Below are positions 34,850 through 42,327 of a DNA stretch of 64,000 nucleotides, piece by piece. Below the pieces are notes generated by a model. That model saw nothing but the letters and a program-made list of their open reading frames with translations, was not told where the DNA came from and searched no databases. Source of the stretch: Murimonas intestini (GTDB lineage: Bacteria; Bacillota; Clostridia; Lachnospirales; Lachnospiraceae). Position 1 is the stretch's first letter. Every line of letters begins with the position of its first letter. The translations under genes were made by a program, and so were the position numbers. The DNA lies in assembly GCF_024622195.1 (NCBI RefSeq), contig NZ_JANKBI010000024.1, forward strand, positions 1 to 64,000, given 5' to 3'.

Positions 34850-36400
34850 ATGTTCCGATATATTATTGTAGATGATGAATCAGTCATCCGCTCCGGTATC
34901 AAAAAAATGCTGGAGCCTCTGTCCGGCAAGCTCTCCTGCTGCGGGGAGGCTGCCAATGGCCGGGACGCTGTCAGCCTGATAGAGTCTTCCATGCCTGATA
35001 TAGCCATCATTGACATGCAGATGCCCATCATGTCCGGTTCTCAGCTGCTCCCCTACCTCACTGCACATTATCCTGACCTGCAGCTTATCGTCATCAGCGG
35101 CTACAAAGATTTTGACTACATCAAGACTGCCATGTCCGCCAATGCCATTGACTATGTTCTTAAACCCTTTTCCAGAAAACAAATGCAGGAGACAGTGCAA
35201 AAGGCGATGGAACGTCTAAATAGTGCCGCAACTATAAATATGCAGATCTCCAGCAGCGAAAAAGCAAAGGAACAGGCTTACTATGAATATGATCTCCAGA
35301 TGCTCCGGAACCTTGTCCTTGGAAATCCCGTGGACTCAGTGGAAATCACATCTTCCCAGCTGGGATTTCTAAATGCTCAGGAAGGGCTATTCCTGATAAC
35401 CTTCAACGCCACTAATCCTCTTGACGGAGCAGCCGTCCAGGCTTATCTGGATGACTCAGGCTTTCACGAGATCGCTCTGTACCTGGCACACCTGAATAAC
35501 CTGTACCAGGGTTTTGTCCTCCTGTCAGTCCCCGGCCCCAGTATTCCCAGAAGCCGTGAACTTTGCTGCCAGATCATGCAGGGGCTCTCCGCCCTCTTAA
35601 ATGATAATAAGGTCTATGTCCGGTTCGGCATCAGCGGCATGCACAGCTGTCTGGACCAGCTTCCCGCAGCCTACGATGAGACTTGTACCGCACTGAATAC
35701 CCAGCCTCTCTATGACAGCCAGCAATATTATTTTTTCTATACAGGAGAAAAGGATTTCCAGGAGATTGCCTGGGAGAAAAAAGATGAATTTCTGTTCCGC
35801 CTTGAATCAGGAATGAACGTGCAGGTGAGGGAGCTTTTGTATGACTTAAGCCGCTGCTGTCTTTCCGCACAGTCACTGACACTTGGCGATGTTAAATACT
35901 ATCTGTACAGCCTGACTAACCAATGCTGGCCAATTATGAATTATTATTCCAAGCAGTTTAAGCCCTCCATCAGCATGCAGAATATTGTAAAAAGCATATT
36001 CAGCCTGGATGAACTGATAGAATACTATCAGAACTTCTTTACTAATCTGACCACAGCCTTAAATAATAATAATGTATATGCAGTGGATGATGTAATTGAA
36101 AAAGCCAGAATTTATATAGAAAGAAATTACCAGAAAAATCTTACCACAGAGCTGATGTCCTGCTATTTTTATCTGAATCCTGATTATTTCAGCCACCTGT
36201 TCCGCAAAAGAACAGGCCAGAAATTCGTGGATTATGTAAACTCTGTCAGGATAGAAAAATCTAAAGAAATGCTGTCTGCAACGGACCGCAAGATGTACCA
36301 GATTGCAAAATCTGTGGGATATGATAATGTAAAATACTTTTTCAGAGTATTCAAGAAAAAGGAAGGCATGACGCCTGAACAGTACAGGCTGAGATCCTGA
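34850..36400 (+). CDS. YesN-family response regulator with AraC DNA-binding domain
   Basis: 516 residues; the ATG abuts the kinase stop codon. The receiver has the acidic residues in IIVDDESVIRSG, the phosphorylated Asp in IAIIDMQMP and Lys in YVLKPFSR. The middle of about 250 residues is helical and unassigned. The C-terminal AraC domain has TTELMSCYFYLNPDYFSHLFRKRTGQKFVDYVNSVRIEKSKEML followed by IAKSVGYDNVKYFFRVFKKKEGMTPEQYR. It should activate the divergent rhamnosidase-like operon through the 23-bp-spaced direct repeat. A perfect 12-bp inverted repeat (36377-36388 with 36401-36412) overlaps its last codons. Confidence 0.93.
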   Translation: MFRYIIVDDESVIRSGIKKMLEPLSGKLSCCGEAANGRDAVSLIESSMPDIAIIDMQMPIMSGSQLLPYLTAHYPDLQLIVISGYKDFDYIKTAMSANAIDYVLKPFSRKQMQETVQKAMERLNSAATINMQISSSEKAKEQAYYEYDLQMLRNLVLGNPVDSVEITSSQLGFLNAQEGLFLITFNATNPLDGAAVQAYLDDSGFHEIALYLAHLNNLYQGFVLLSVPGPSIPRSRELCCQIMQGLSALLNDNKVYVRFGISGMHSCLDQLPAAYDETCTALNTQPLYDSQQYYFFYTGEKDFQEIAWEKKDEFLFRLESGMNVQVRELLYDLSRCCLSAQSLTLGDVKYYLYSLTNQCWPIMNYYSKQFKPSISMQNIVKSIFSLDELIEYYQNFFTNLTTALNNNNVYAVDDVIEKARIYIERNYQKNLTTELMSCYFYLNPDYFSHLFRKRTGQKFVDYVNSVRIEKSKEMLSATDRKMYQIAKSVGYDNVKYFFRVFKKKEGMTPEQYRLRS

Positions 36401-36463
36401 CCTGTACTGTTCAAAATAGTGTGCCATTCCCGCCGCTGTCTCCTTCTGACCGAATCCTCCCTT

Positions 36464-36517
36464 CCGATCAGATCCTGCCTTCTAATCAGATTCAGTCTTC
36501 TAATCAGATTCTGCCTT
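36464..36517. repeat. Three tandem 18-bp repeats at the MATE gene end
   Basis: Units at 36464-36481, 36482-36499 and 36500-36517 share the core ATCAGATYC...CTT, with a degenerate fourth unit before them. The last unit encodes the final residues and stop (AESD-TAG) of the MATE protein, so the other units are copies of the gene's 3' end. Confidence 0.75.
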
Positions 36518-37909
36518 CCGAAGGCTGACAGGACTGGCGGGCTGTATCTGATCAGCTGCGGAGTCCCTGCACCTGGTGAGGTCCTTCACCCATATATACT
36601 TTTTGTAGTGTTTATAGACTGCCGGAAGCTTGATCATCTCATCCATATTTATAATAAAGTAGACGGCAGCAACAGGCAGGTTCAGCCAGAATGCTGCTGC
36701 AAACCCCAGAGGCACGGTTATCAGCCACATCACCACTGCATCACATTTAAAACCAAATTTAGAATCACCTCCGGCACAGAAAATACCGGCAATGGTGGTG
36801 GAATTCACTGATTTCCCAACCATATAAAAAGCACACATGGCCAGCATCCATCCCAGATAATCCTCCGCCTGTGTACTGAGGCTGGCAGCTCTCATAATTG
36901 CCGGACTCAGGGCCAGAAGCAGAAGCCCTGATAAAAGTCCGCTGATAATAGACATTTCGCATAGCCGTCTGCCATATTCTCTGGCTTTCTCCAATTCTCC
37001 GCGCCCCAGTTCATTTCCTACAATGATTCCGCCTCCGCTGCCCAGTCCCATACAGAAACAGGCAATCAGATTTTTAACCACGTTGGCAACAGAATTAGCT
37101 GCCACCGCATCCGTTCCCAGATGCCCCATGATCACAGAATACATGGTAAAACCACACCCCCACACAAGCTCATTTCCCAAGACAGGCATAGTATATCTCC
37201 ACAAATCCTTACTCAATAATCTATCCTTGTGCAGTAGATATGAAATCCTTATCTTGATGTATCCTTTTTTCATGGATTCAGCCAGCACCCATAAAAGCTC
37301 AACACACCTGGAAATCACTGTTGCGATGGCCGCTCCCGCTATTCCCATTTCAGGGGCACCCAGCAGCCCAAATATAAATACTGCATTCAGAACAATATTC
37401 AGTATTACTGCACTGGAACTTATCACAGTGCTTTTTGCCGCATGTCCGCTATTTTTCATTATACAGAGATATATCTGTGAGACCCCCGTAAGCAGATAAG
37501 AAGCCCCCACGATCCTTAAGTAGAGCACGCCTTTCTCGATCAGGTCCTGTTCCGGCGTAAAGATCCTCATCAGATATCCCGGAATCAGCAGCGTGCCTGC
37601 AAAAAATACGATTGCGACCGCTGCAGATACACGCAATACGATCCCCAGGATCTTTTCAACAGAATCTGTATCCCCCTTCCCCCAGTATTGTGCTGCAAAC
37701 ATACTGGTTCCAATAGTAAGTGCGGCCAGAAAAAGGTTAAATACAAATTGGATCTGCCCTGCCAGTGATACGGCCGAAAGTGCATTCTGACTCACCGCCC
37801 CCAGCATAACCGCGTCAGAAGCACTGACCGCCGCCAGCATAAACTGCTGAAATGCAATAGGGATTACGAGGGTCATTAATTTTTTGTAGAAATCTTTCTT
37901 ATAATTCAT
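36500..37909 (-). CDS. MATE-family multidrug/Na+ antiporter
   Basis: 469 residues with 12 predicted membrane segments in two homologous halves; the first half starts LMTLVIPIAFQQFMLAAVSASDAVMLG, with the conserved YWGKGD loop. Members export drugs or metabolites using a Na+ or H+ gradient. It is a single gene converging on the YesN gene. No regulator is coupled to it, and its substrate is unknown. Confidence 0.9.
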   Translation of the reverse strand: MNYKKDFYKKLMTLVIPIAFQQFMLAAVSASDAVMLGAVSQNALSAVSLAGQIQFVFNLFLAALTIGTSMFAAQYWGKGDTDSVEKILGIVLRVSAAVAIVFFAGTLLIPGYLMRIFTPEQDLIEKGVLYLRIVGASYLLTGVSQIYLCIMKNSGHAAKSTVISSSAVILNIVLNAVFIFGLLGAPEMGIAGAAIATVISRCVELLWVLAESMKKGYIKIRISYLLHKDRLLSKDLWRYTMPVLGNELVWGCGFTMYSVIMGHLGTDAVAANSVANVVKNLIACFCMGLGSGGGIIVGNELGRGELEKAREYGRRLCEMSIISGLLSGLLLLALSPAIMRAASLSTQAEDYLGWMLAMCAFYMVGKSVNSTTIAGIFCAGGDSKFGFKCDAVVMWLITVPLGFAAAFWLNLPVAAVYFIINMDEMIKLPAVYKHYKKYIWVKDLTRCRDSAADQIQPASPVSLRKAESD

Positions 37910-37978
37910 GTTTTTATGCTCCTGTTCGAAAATTGCTGTTTAAGATAGTAACAAGACGCTTTGTGTTGATGGATAGTG

Positions 37979-38238
37979 AGCTGTCAGGCAGGGCAGGGAA
38001 GGGGGTCAGGGTTCTGTCCGAACCGCTGCGTCCTGAAACTCTAAGGCTGCGTGAAACGCTAGAACCGCAAAAAGCGGCCGGAAACTCGGTGCGTTTGCCG
38101 ATGCAACCGCCCCTCAGACAGCTCCGGCCTCGAGCGCAAGCGCTCGTTTTTGCTAATCGCGTTCCCCGCAGCCTAAGAGTTTCATGTCCTCACTATAGTC
38201 CGCCACCCTGACCCCCTTCCCTGCCCTGCCTGACAGCT
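37979..38238 (-). repeat. Structured palindromic element, copy 1 (possible structured RNA or MITE)
   Basis: 260 bp closed by a perfect 34-bp inverted repeat (37979-38012 with 38205-38238). Inside is a second stem, 38034-38051 with 38167-38184, paired at 17 of 18 positions. A hairpin at 38131-38146 and a GGCCGGA/CTCCGGCC stem make up the core. The core is the reverse complement of copy 2 at 38560-38829. No open reading frame fits. The strand is given as minus because copy 2, read on plus, pairs better with G-U wobbles. It could be a non-coding RNA or a small non-autonomous mobile element. Confidence 0.7.
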
Positions 38239-38559
38239 TCAAGTTTTTCGGCACAAAGCTGGCTGTTATAAACAGGCTGTAGTGGATGTGAAAAACTACT
38301 ATGTATAGAAAAAAACTTTATTAAAATTTTTCCTATAAGATCCCCGCTTTTAAAATCCGATATTCTCAAAATACGATTCAATATACCTACAAATTTAGTA
38401 CCTGATTCAATATAAATATAAAGAAATCAAATATCATATATAATATTTTGATCCCAGATAATAATCGTTTCCAACATATTTACTGAAATCCAATAACGTA
38501 GTGGTCCCACCCATCCCCAGCCTCATTGCAGGAGCCAGCTTTGCACCGATAAACTTGGC
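38239..38559. other. AT-rich spacer between the two structured elements
   Basis: About 320 bp, strongly AT-rich, with many short A and T tracts and no coding frame or recognisable promoter pair. It is enclosed by two inverted copies of the structured element, which gives a composite-element look. Nothing else is visible in it. Confidence 0.5.
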
Positions 38560-38829
38560 ATCAGCGGGAGGGGCAGGTGTGGGGAGAGGTTTGTGGTGAA
38601 GGACTGTAGCGAGGAAGATGAAACTCTTAGGCTCTGGTATCTGCGGTCAGCGAAAGTGAGCGCTTGCGCTCAAGGCCGGAGCTGTCTGAGGGGCGTTTGC
38701 ATCAGGCAAACGGACCGAGTTTCCGGCCGACTTTCGCGGTTCAAGCAGATTCCGGAGCCTTAGAGTTTCACTCCGCAGCGGTTTGGACTGAACCGCGAAC
38801 CTCTCCCCACACCTGCCCCTCCAGCTGAT
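38560..38829 (+). repeat. Structured palindromic element, copy 2 (possible structured RNA or MITE)
   Basis: 270 bp closed by inverted arms 38560-38591 and 38798-38829 (31 of 32 paired). An inner stem joins 38618-38637 and 38753-38771. A GAGCGCTTGCGCTC hairpin lies at 38659-38672, and a GGCCGGA/TCCGGCC stem carries a GTTTGC/GCAAAC hairpin. The core matches copy 1 in the opposite orientation over most of its length. The outer arms differ in sequence from copy 1 but remain self-complementary. On this strand the CTTG loop closed by G-C would be a stable RNA tetraloop. Confidence 0.7.
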
Positions 38830-38949
38830 TCACATCATAAAATGCAAAGCGTCCTCCTCTCCTCCCCTAAACACTATAATAATATTCCATCCCCCCTCCC
38901 TCAACAATCAACATATTACATAATCCTATAACAATCTTCTATTCTATGT

Positions 38950-38955
38950 TATAAT
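38950..38955 (+). promoter_or_regulatory. TATAAT -10 box ahead of the AraC regulator
   Basis: A perfect TATAAT 54 bases before the start at 39010. No good -35 box is present at the right distance. A short GCCG/CGGC hairpin (38969-38985) lies in the leader. Confidence 0.35.
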
Positions 38956-39009
38956 AGTTCCATAGTAAGCCGGACATCCTTCGGCAGAAAGGTTATGACG
39001 TAGCAGAAT

Positions 39010-39957
39010 ATGAATATTACTATTGATTTAAAAGATGACCGCTCAGAGAGGGTACATTATGATACTCCGCACTTTCCTGTGTATGCCCGTAAAGGGTACC
39101 TCTCCTACTATCCCAATTATGCCGCAGCTAGCCATTGGCATGATGATGTGGAACTTATTGCAGTACTGTCCGGGCATATGAATTATAATGTAAATGGAAA
39201 TATAGTAACTTTGAAGGAGGGCAGCGGCATTTTTGTGAATTCCCGTCAGCTGCATTATGGATATTCTAAAGATTTCTCCGAGTGTGAATTTATCTGTGTC
39301 CTGCTTCATCCTGTCCTGCTCTGTACTACAAGGGAGATGGAAGAAAATTATGTTTCTCCTGTATTGTCAAATGCAGACTTTGCTTACAGGTTCTTATCCT
39401 CTGATACCTGCTGGGAAAATGAGATACTTGCCTCTGTACGGCAGATATATTATGATAAATCAGAACCGGCATCTATGCTCCGGATACAGAGCCTTTTCTT
39501 TCATATATGGGCGATACTATATGAGCATATGCCTCCGGCGGTAAAACAGGCGCCCAAGCCCAGCCAGAGGCTGACATCCCTCAGGGATATGATGGGTTTT
39601 ATACAAAACCGGTACCGTGAAAAAATATCCCTGGATGAAATAGCCTCTGCCGGAAACGTGTGCAAGAGCAGCTGTTGTTCTATCTTCCAGAGTTATCTGC
39701 ACAAGACGCCTAACGGGTATCTGACAGACTACAGGCTGGACAAAAGCCTGGAACTGCTGCGGGAGACTGATATGAGCATCGCGGAAATAGGCTGCGACAC
39801 AGGATTCTGCAGCCCCAGCTACTATACAGAAACCTTCCGCAGACACTTTGGGTACAGCCCCGCCATATACAGGAAAAACTTTGCACAAAAAGTCACGCCT
39901 CTTGCATGTAACTGTGAAGATGCCAAACAGTTACCATCACGAAAGGAATATATCTGA
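39010..39957 (+). CDS. AraC-family regulator with N-terminal cupin
   Basis: 315 residues. The N-terminal sugar-binding cupin shows HWHDDVELIAVLSGHMNYNVNGNIVTLKEGSGIFVNSRQLHYGY. The C-terminal double HTH follows (ISLDEIASAGNVCKSSCCSIFQSYLHKTPNGYLTDYRLDKSLELL, then SIAEIGCDTGFCSPSYYTETFRRHFGYSPAIYRK). The last 20 or so residues (TPLACNCEDAKQLPSRKEYI) lie beyond the family's normal end and are encoded largely by a short repeat shared with 42179-42211. Its stop overlaps the next start (TGATG). The target is unknown: it may control the two-component/ABC genes downstream, or be an unrelated gene that now reads into them. Confidence 0.88.
   Translation: MNITIDLKDDRSERVHYDTPHFPVYARKGYLSYYPNYAAASHWHDDVELIAVLSGHMNYNVNGNIVTLKEGSGIFVNSRQLHYGYSKDFSECEFICVLLHPVLLCTTREMEENYVSPVLSNADFAYRFLSSDTCWENEILASVRQIYYDKSEPASMLRIQSLFFHIWAILYEHMPPAVKQAPKPSQRLTSLRDMMGFIQNRYREKISLDEIASAGNVCKSSCCSIFQSYLHKTPNGYLTDYRLDKSLELLRETDMSIAEIGCDTGFCSPSYYTETFRRHFGYSPAIYRKNFAQKVTPLACNCEDAKQLPSRKEYI
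39902..39934 (+). repeat. Copy of the 42179-42211 repeat end, inside the AraC gene
   Basis: 33 bp, 29 identical with 42179-42211 in the same orientation. Both hold the inverted pair GTAACTG-N13-CAGTTAC. Here it codes for the C-terminal tail of the AraC protein and precedes the response-regulator start by 22 bp. Confidence 0.7.
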
Positions 39958-40673
39958 TGAATAAATATAAAATAATGGTTGTGGATGACGAGCAGGATAT
40001 TTTAGACTTGCTTGAAAAAGCATTAACAATTGAAGGCTTTCACAACATAATCAAAGTTACAACAGGGTTAAACGCTGTAGATTTTTGCAAAAAAGAACAG
40101 CCGGACATTATTATTTTAGATGTCATGCTGCCGGATCTGGACGGTTATGAGGTCTGCAGACAGATCAGGCAGTTTTCTCATTGCCCTATTTTGTTTCTCT
40201 CTTCAAAGAATGATGAAGTTGATAAAATACTTGGCCTGGCTGTCGGGGGCGATGACTATGTAACAAAGCCTTTCAGCCCAAAAGAAATAGCTTACCGTGT
40301 AAAAGCGCAGCTGCGCCGGGCTGAGTATAAACAGAGCCCGGTACAGGCCCAATTGATTAAAATTGGGGCAATCACCATTGACCCGGACGGCTGCCGCATT
40401 ATGAAAGACAACAGGGAAATAGGATTAACTGCACGTGAGTTTGAAATTTTACATTATTTAGCCCAGAATACCGGGCGTGTTATCAGCAGGGAACGTCTGT
40501 ATGAAACAGTTTGGGGGGAGGACAGCTTTGGCTGTGACAACACGATCATGGTGCATATCCGGCATTTGAGGGAGAAGCTGGAGAGTGATCCGGCAGCTCC
40601 TGAATATATCATTACAATGAAAGGATTAGGCTATAAGTTGGTGAATCCCTATGAAAAACAGACTAAAATATAG
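39957..40673 (+). CDS. OmpR-family response regulator
   Basis: 238 residues. Receiver: MVVDDEQDILD, phosphorylated Asp in IIILDVMLPDLDG, Lys in YVTKPFSPKE. The winged helix contains IGLTAREFEILHYLAQNTGRVISRERLYETVW, with HIRHLREKLE and IITMKGLGYKLV. It overlaps the AraC stop by one base and the kinase start by 23 bases, so the pair is translationally coupled. The type resembles regulators that sit beside antimicrobial-peptide or lantibiotic exporters, and an ABC exporter indeed follows. Confidence 0.93.
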   Translation: MNKYKIMVVDDEQDILDLLEKALTIEGFHNIIKVTTGLNAVDFCKKEQPDIIILDVMLPDLDGYEVCRQIRQFSHCPILFLSSKNDEVDKILGLAVGGDDYVTKPFSPKEIAYRVKAQLRRAEYKQSPVQAQLIKIGAITIDPDGCRIMKDNREIGLTAREFEILHYLAQNTGRVISRERLYETVWGEDSFGCDNTIMVHIRHLREKLESDPAAPEYIITMKGLGYKLVNPYEKQTKI

Positions 40674-42078
40674 TCCCTTATTGCGTATCATCGCTTTTCT
40701 GTCCGCCTTATTCCTCATAATCGTAGCTTTGGCAATCGGTATGTTTTACTATGCCTTTTCCATTCCGGAGCCGGAGGGACTAAGCCTTGCTTCATGGCCA
40801 AATACATTTACCAACAATTTTTCTATATGGATAGAGTATGAAGATGAAACCGTCAGTGTAAAGGAGATCGGACTTGACAGATTAGATGAATATGGATTAT
40901 GGGTACAGATTATTGATGAAGCAGGACAGGAGGTATTTTCCCACAATAAGCCAGAAAACTATCCGGCAGAATACAGTATTTCGGAACTTGTAACTCTTGC
41001 TGCAGGCAAATCTGAAGATGGAAATACTCTTTTTATCAGCAGCTTTGAAGATTCCGATAAAACTTTGAATTATATAGTAGGCTTTCCATATGCCGTAGGA
41101 AAATATACGTTATACTATAATGGCGAAAACGTAGCCCGGCTGTCGCCAATGGTGAGAAATATAATATTGATCGCTGCCTGTATGCTTGTTATTTGTGCAT
41201 TTGTATATGCCTTTTGGCTCTCACGGAAATTATCAGCCATCATGGACAGTATTAGAAAGATATCCCTTCACTGCTATAAGCCTGCAAAGGAAACAGGTAT
41301 ATTCGGCGAGGTTTACGGCGCCTTGAATCAGATGGACATGGAAATAAGGCGCAGCAGCGAAATCCAGGAAGAGACAGACCGCACCCGAAAAGAGTGGATT
41401 GCAAATATTACTCACGATTTAAAAACACCCCTTTCCCCCATAAAAGGATATGCTGAATTTCTTACGGACGGCAGCAGCCCTGACCGAAAGACGGTTCGTG
41501 ACTATGGGAAAATCATCTTAAAAAACGTAACCTATATTGAAAATCTGATAAATGACCTGAAGCTGACATATCAGCTTGAGGCCGGTGTTATCCCATATAC
41601 CCCGCAAAAAATCAGGACCATACGTTTCTTAAAAGAATTAGTGATCGATATTGCAAATGATCCTGGTTTTTCGGAACGTGTGATAGAGTTTGAAAGCAGT
41701 ATGCCGGAAATGACAGCAGAGTTTGACCCTGATCTGATCTGCCGCGCTGTTCAAAACATTATTATCAATGCCCTTGTGCATAATGGCCCTGATACAAAAG
41801 TAAAAATATCCGTCAGTAAAGTATCTGAAAACAGATTTCATATTTCCATCCGTGATAATGGGAAAGGCATGAGTCAAGCGGAGCTGTCAGGCTTATGGCG
41901 CCGTTATTACAGAGGTACAGATACTCAAAAAAAGCCGGAGGGCAGCGGCCTTGGCCTTGCAATTGCAAAGCAGATTATAATACTTCACGGCGGCGATATT
42001 ACAGTCAGCAGCGAACCCGGCAGGGGTACGGAGTTTTTAATCATACTCCCGCTGAAAAATGAGAATGCTGATAACTAA
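40651..42078 (+). CDS. Membrane sensor histidine kinase
   Basis: 475 residues. Segment 1 is at about residues 9-32 (LLRIIAFLSALFLIIVALAIGMFYYAF). An extracellular region of about 130 residues follows, then segment 2 (IILIAACMLVICAFVYAFWLS). HisKA is WIANITHDLKTPLSPIKGYAEFL; the ATP-binding domain has NIIINALVHN, IRDNGKGMS and GSGLGLAIAKQI. The start ATGAAAAACAG lies inside the regulator's end. It probably senses an envelope-active compound or the state of the neighbouring ABC exporter, by analogy with comparable gene sets. Confidence 0.92.
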   Translation: MKNRLKYSPLLRIIAFLSALFLIIVALAIGMFYYAFSIPEPEGLSLASWPNTFTNNFSIWIEYEDETVSVKEIGLDRLDEYGLWVQIIDEAGQEVFSHNKPENYPAEYSISELVTLAAGKSEDGNTLFISSFEDSDKTLNYIVGFPYAVGKYTLYYNGENVARLSPMVRNIILIAACMLVICAFVYAFWLSRKLSAIMDSIRKISLHCYKPAKETGIFGEVYGALNQMDMEIRRSSEIQEETDRTRKEWIANITHDLKTPLSPIKGYAEFLTDGSSPDRKTVRDYGKIILKNVTYIENLINDLKLTYQLEAGVIPYTPQKIRTIRFLKELVIDIANDPGFSERVIEFESSMPEMTAEFDPDLICRAVQNIIINALVHNGPDTKVKISVSKVSENRFHISIRDNGKGMSQAELSGLWRRYYRGTDTQKKPEGSGLGLAIAKQIIILHGGDITVSSEPGRGTEFLIILPLKNENADN

Positions 42079-42079
42079 G

Positions 42080-42211
42080 GCAACTATTCAGCAGGTCTGT
42101 GCATTTACTGCACAGACCGTAAGAAAATGATTCAAGGGTGCAAAAATCCCATCGCCGGAGGCGATTTTAAATGGATTTTTGCATGTAACTGTGAAGGTAC
42201 TGAACAGTTAC
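42080..42211. repeat. 132-bp multi-hairpin repeat (MITE-like)
   Basis: The ends form an imperfect terminal inverted repeat (42080-42091 with 42200-42211, 10 of 12 paired). Inside are a perfect 10-bp hairpin with loop TTTAC (42094-42103/42109-42118) and a nested stem (42139-42149/42173-42183, perfect 11 bp, over ATCGCC/GGCGAT at 42151-42156/42160-42165). The right-hand end recurs at 39902-39934. This is the look of a non-autonomous repeat element. Confidence 0.65.
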
Positions 42212-42256
42212 TAATTAAGGTTAAATTAAGACAGGAAAAAACCACACATAAGACAG

Positions 42257-42294
42257 GCAGTCTATTCTATAAAGCATAGGCTGCTTTCTTTTTT
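42257..42294 (+). terminator. Terminator or attenuator between kinase and ABC genes
   Basis: Stem 42257-42265 with 42276-42284 (nine pairs, one G-T) is followed by TTTCTTTTTT. It lies between the histidine kinase and the ABC ATPase, so the exporter genes are partly or fully uncoupled from the regulator transcript. Confidence 0.7.
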
Positions 42295-42301
42295 ATGCGC
42301 C

Positions 42302-42307
42302 TATAAT
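42302..42307 (+). promoter_or_regulatory. TATAAT -10 box ahead of the ABC exporter genes
   Basis: A perfect TATAAT directly after the terminator and 20 bases before the ATPase start. No consensus -35 is seen because that region is the terminator stem, so activation by the neighbouring regulator is plausible. Confidence 0.35.
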
Positions 42308-42327
42308 TAAATATAGGGAGGTCCGCA

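Noticed and set aside
36377..36412. Perfect 12-bp inverted repeat at the end of the YesN-type gene as a terminator
   Set aside because: It overlaps the last codons and is followed by AAAA, not T's, on the plus strand; the minus strand also lacks a T-run. It is mentioned only under the gene.
37933..38211. 92-codon plus-strand frame across the first structured element
   Set aside because: It follows the palindromic arms, has skewed Arg/Pro/Leu composition and no ribosome binding site; the DNA is explained by the repeat structure.
37979..38829. Composite transposon made of two inverted ends
   Set aside because: No transposase or coding frame lies between the copies and I see no target-site duplication on either side; each copy already has its own complete terminal stems.
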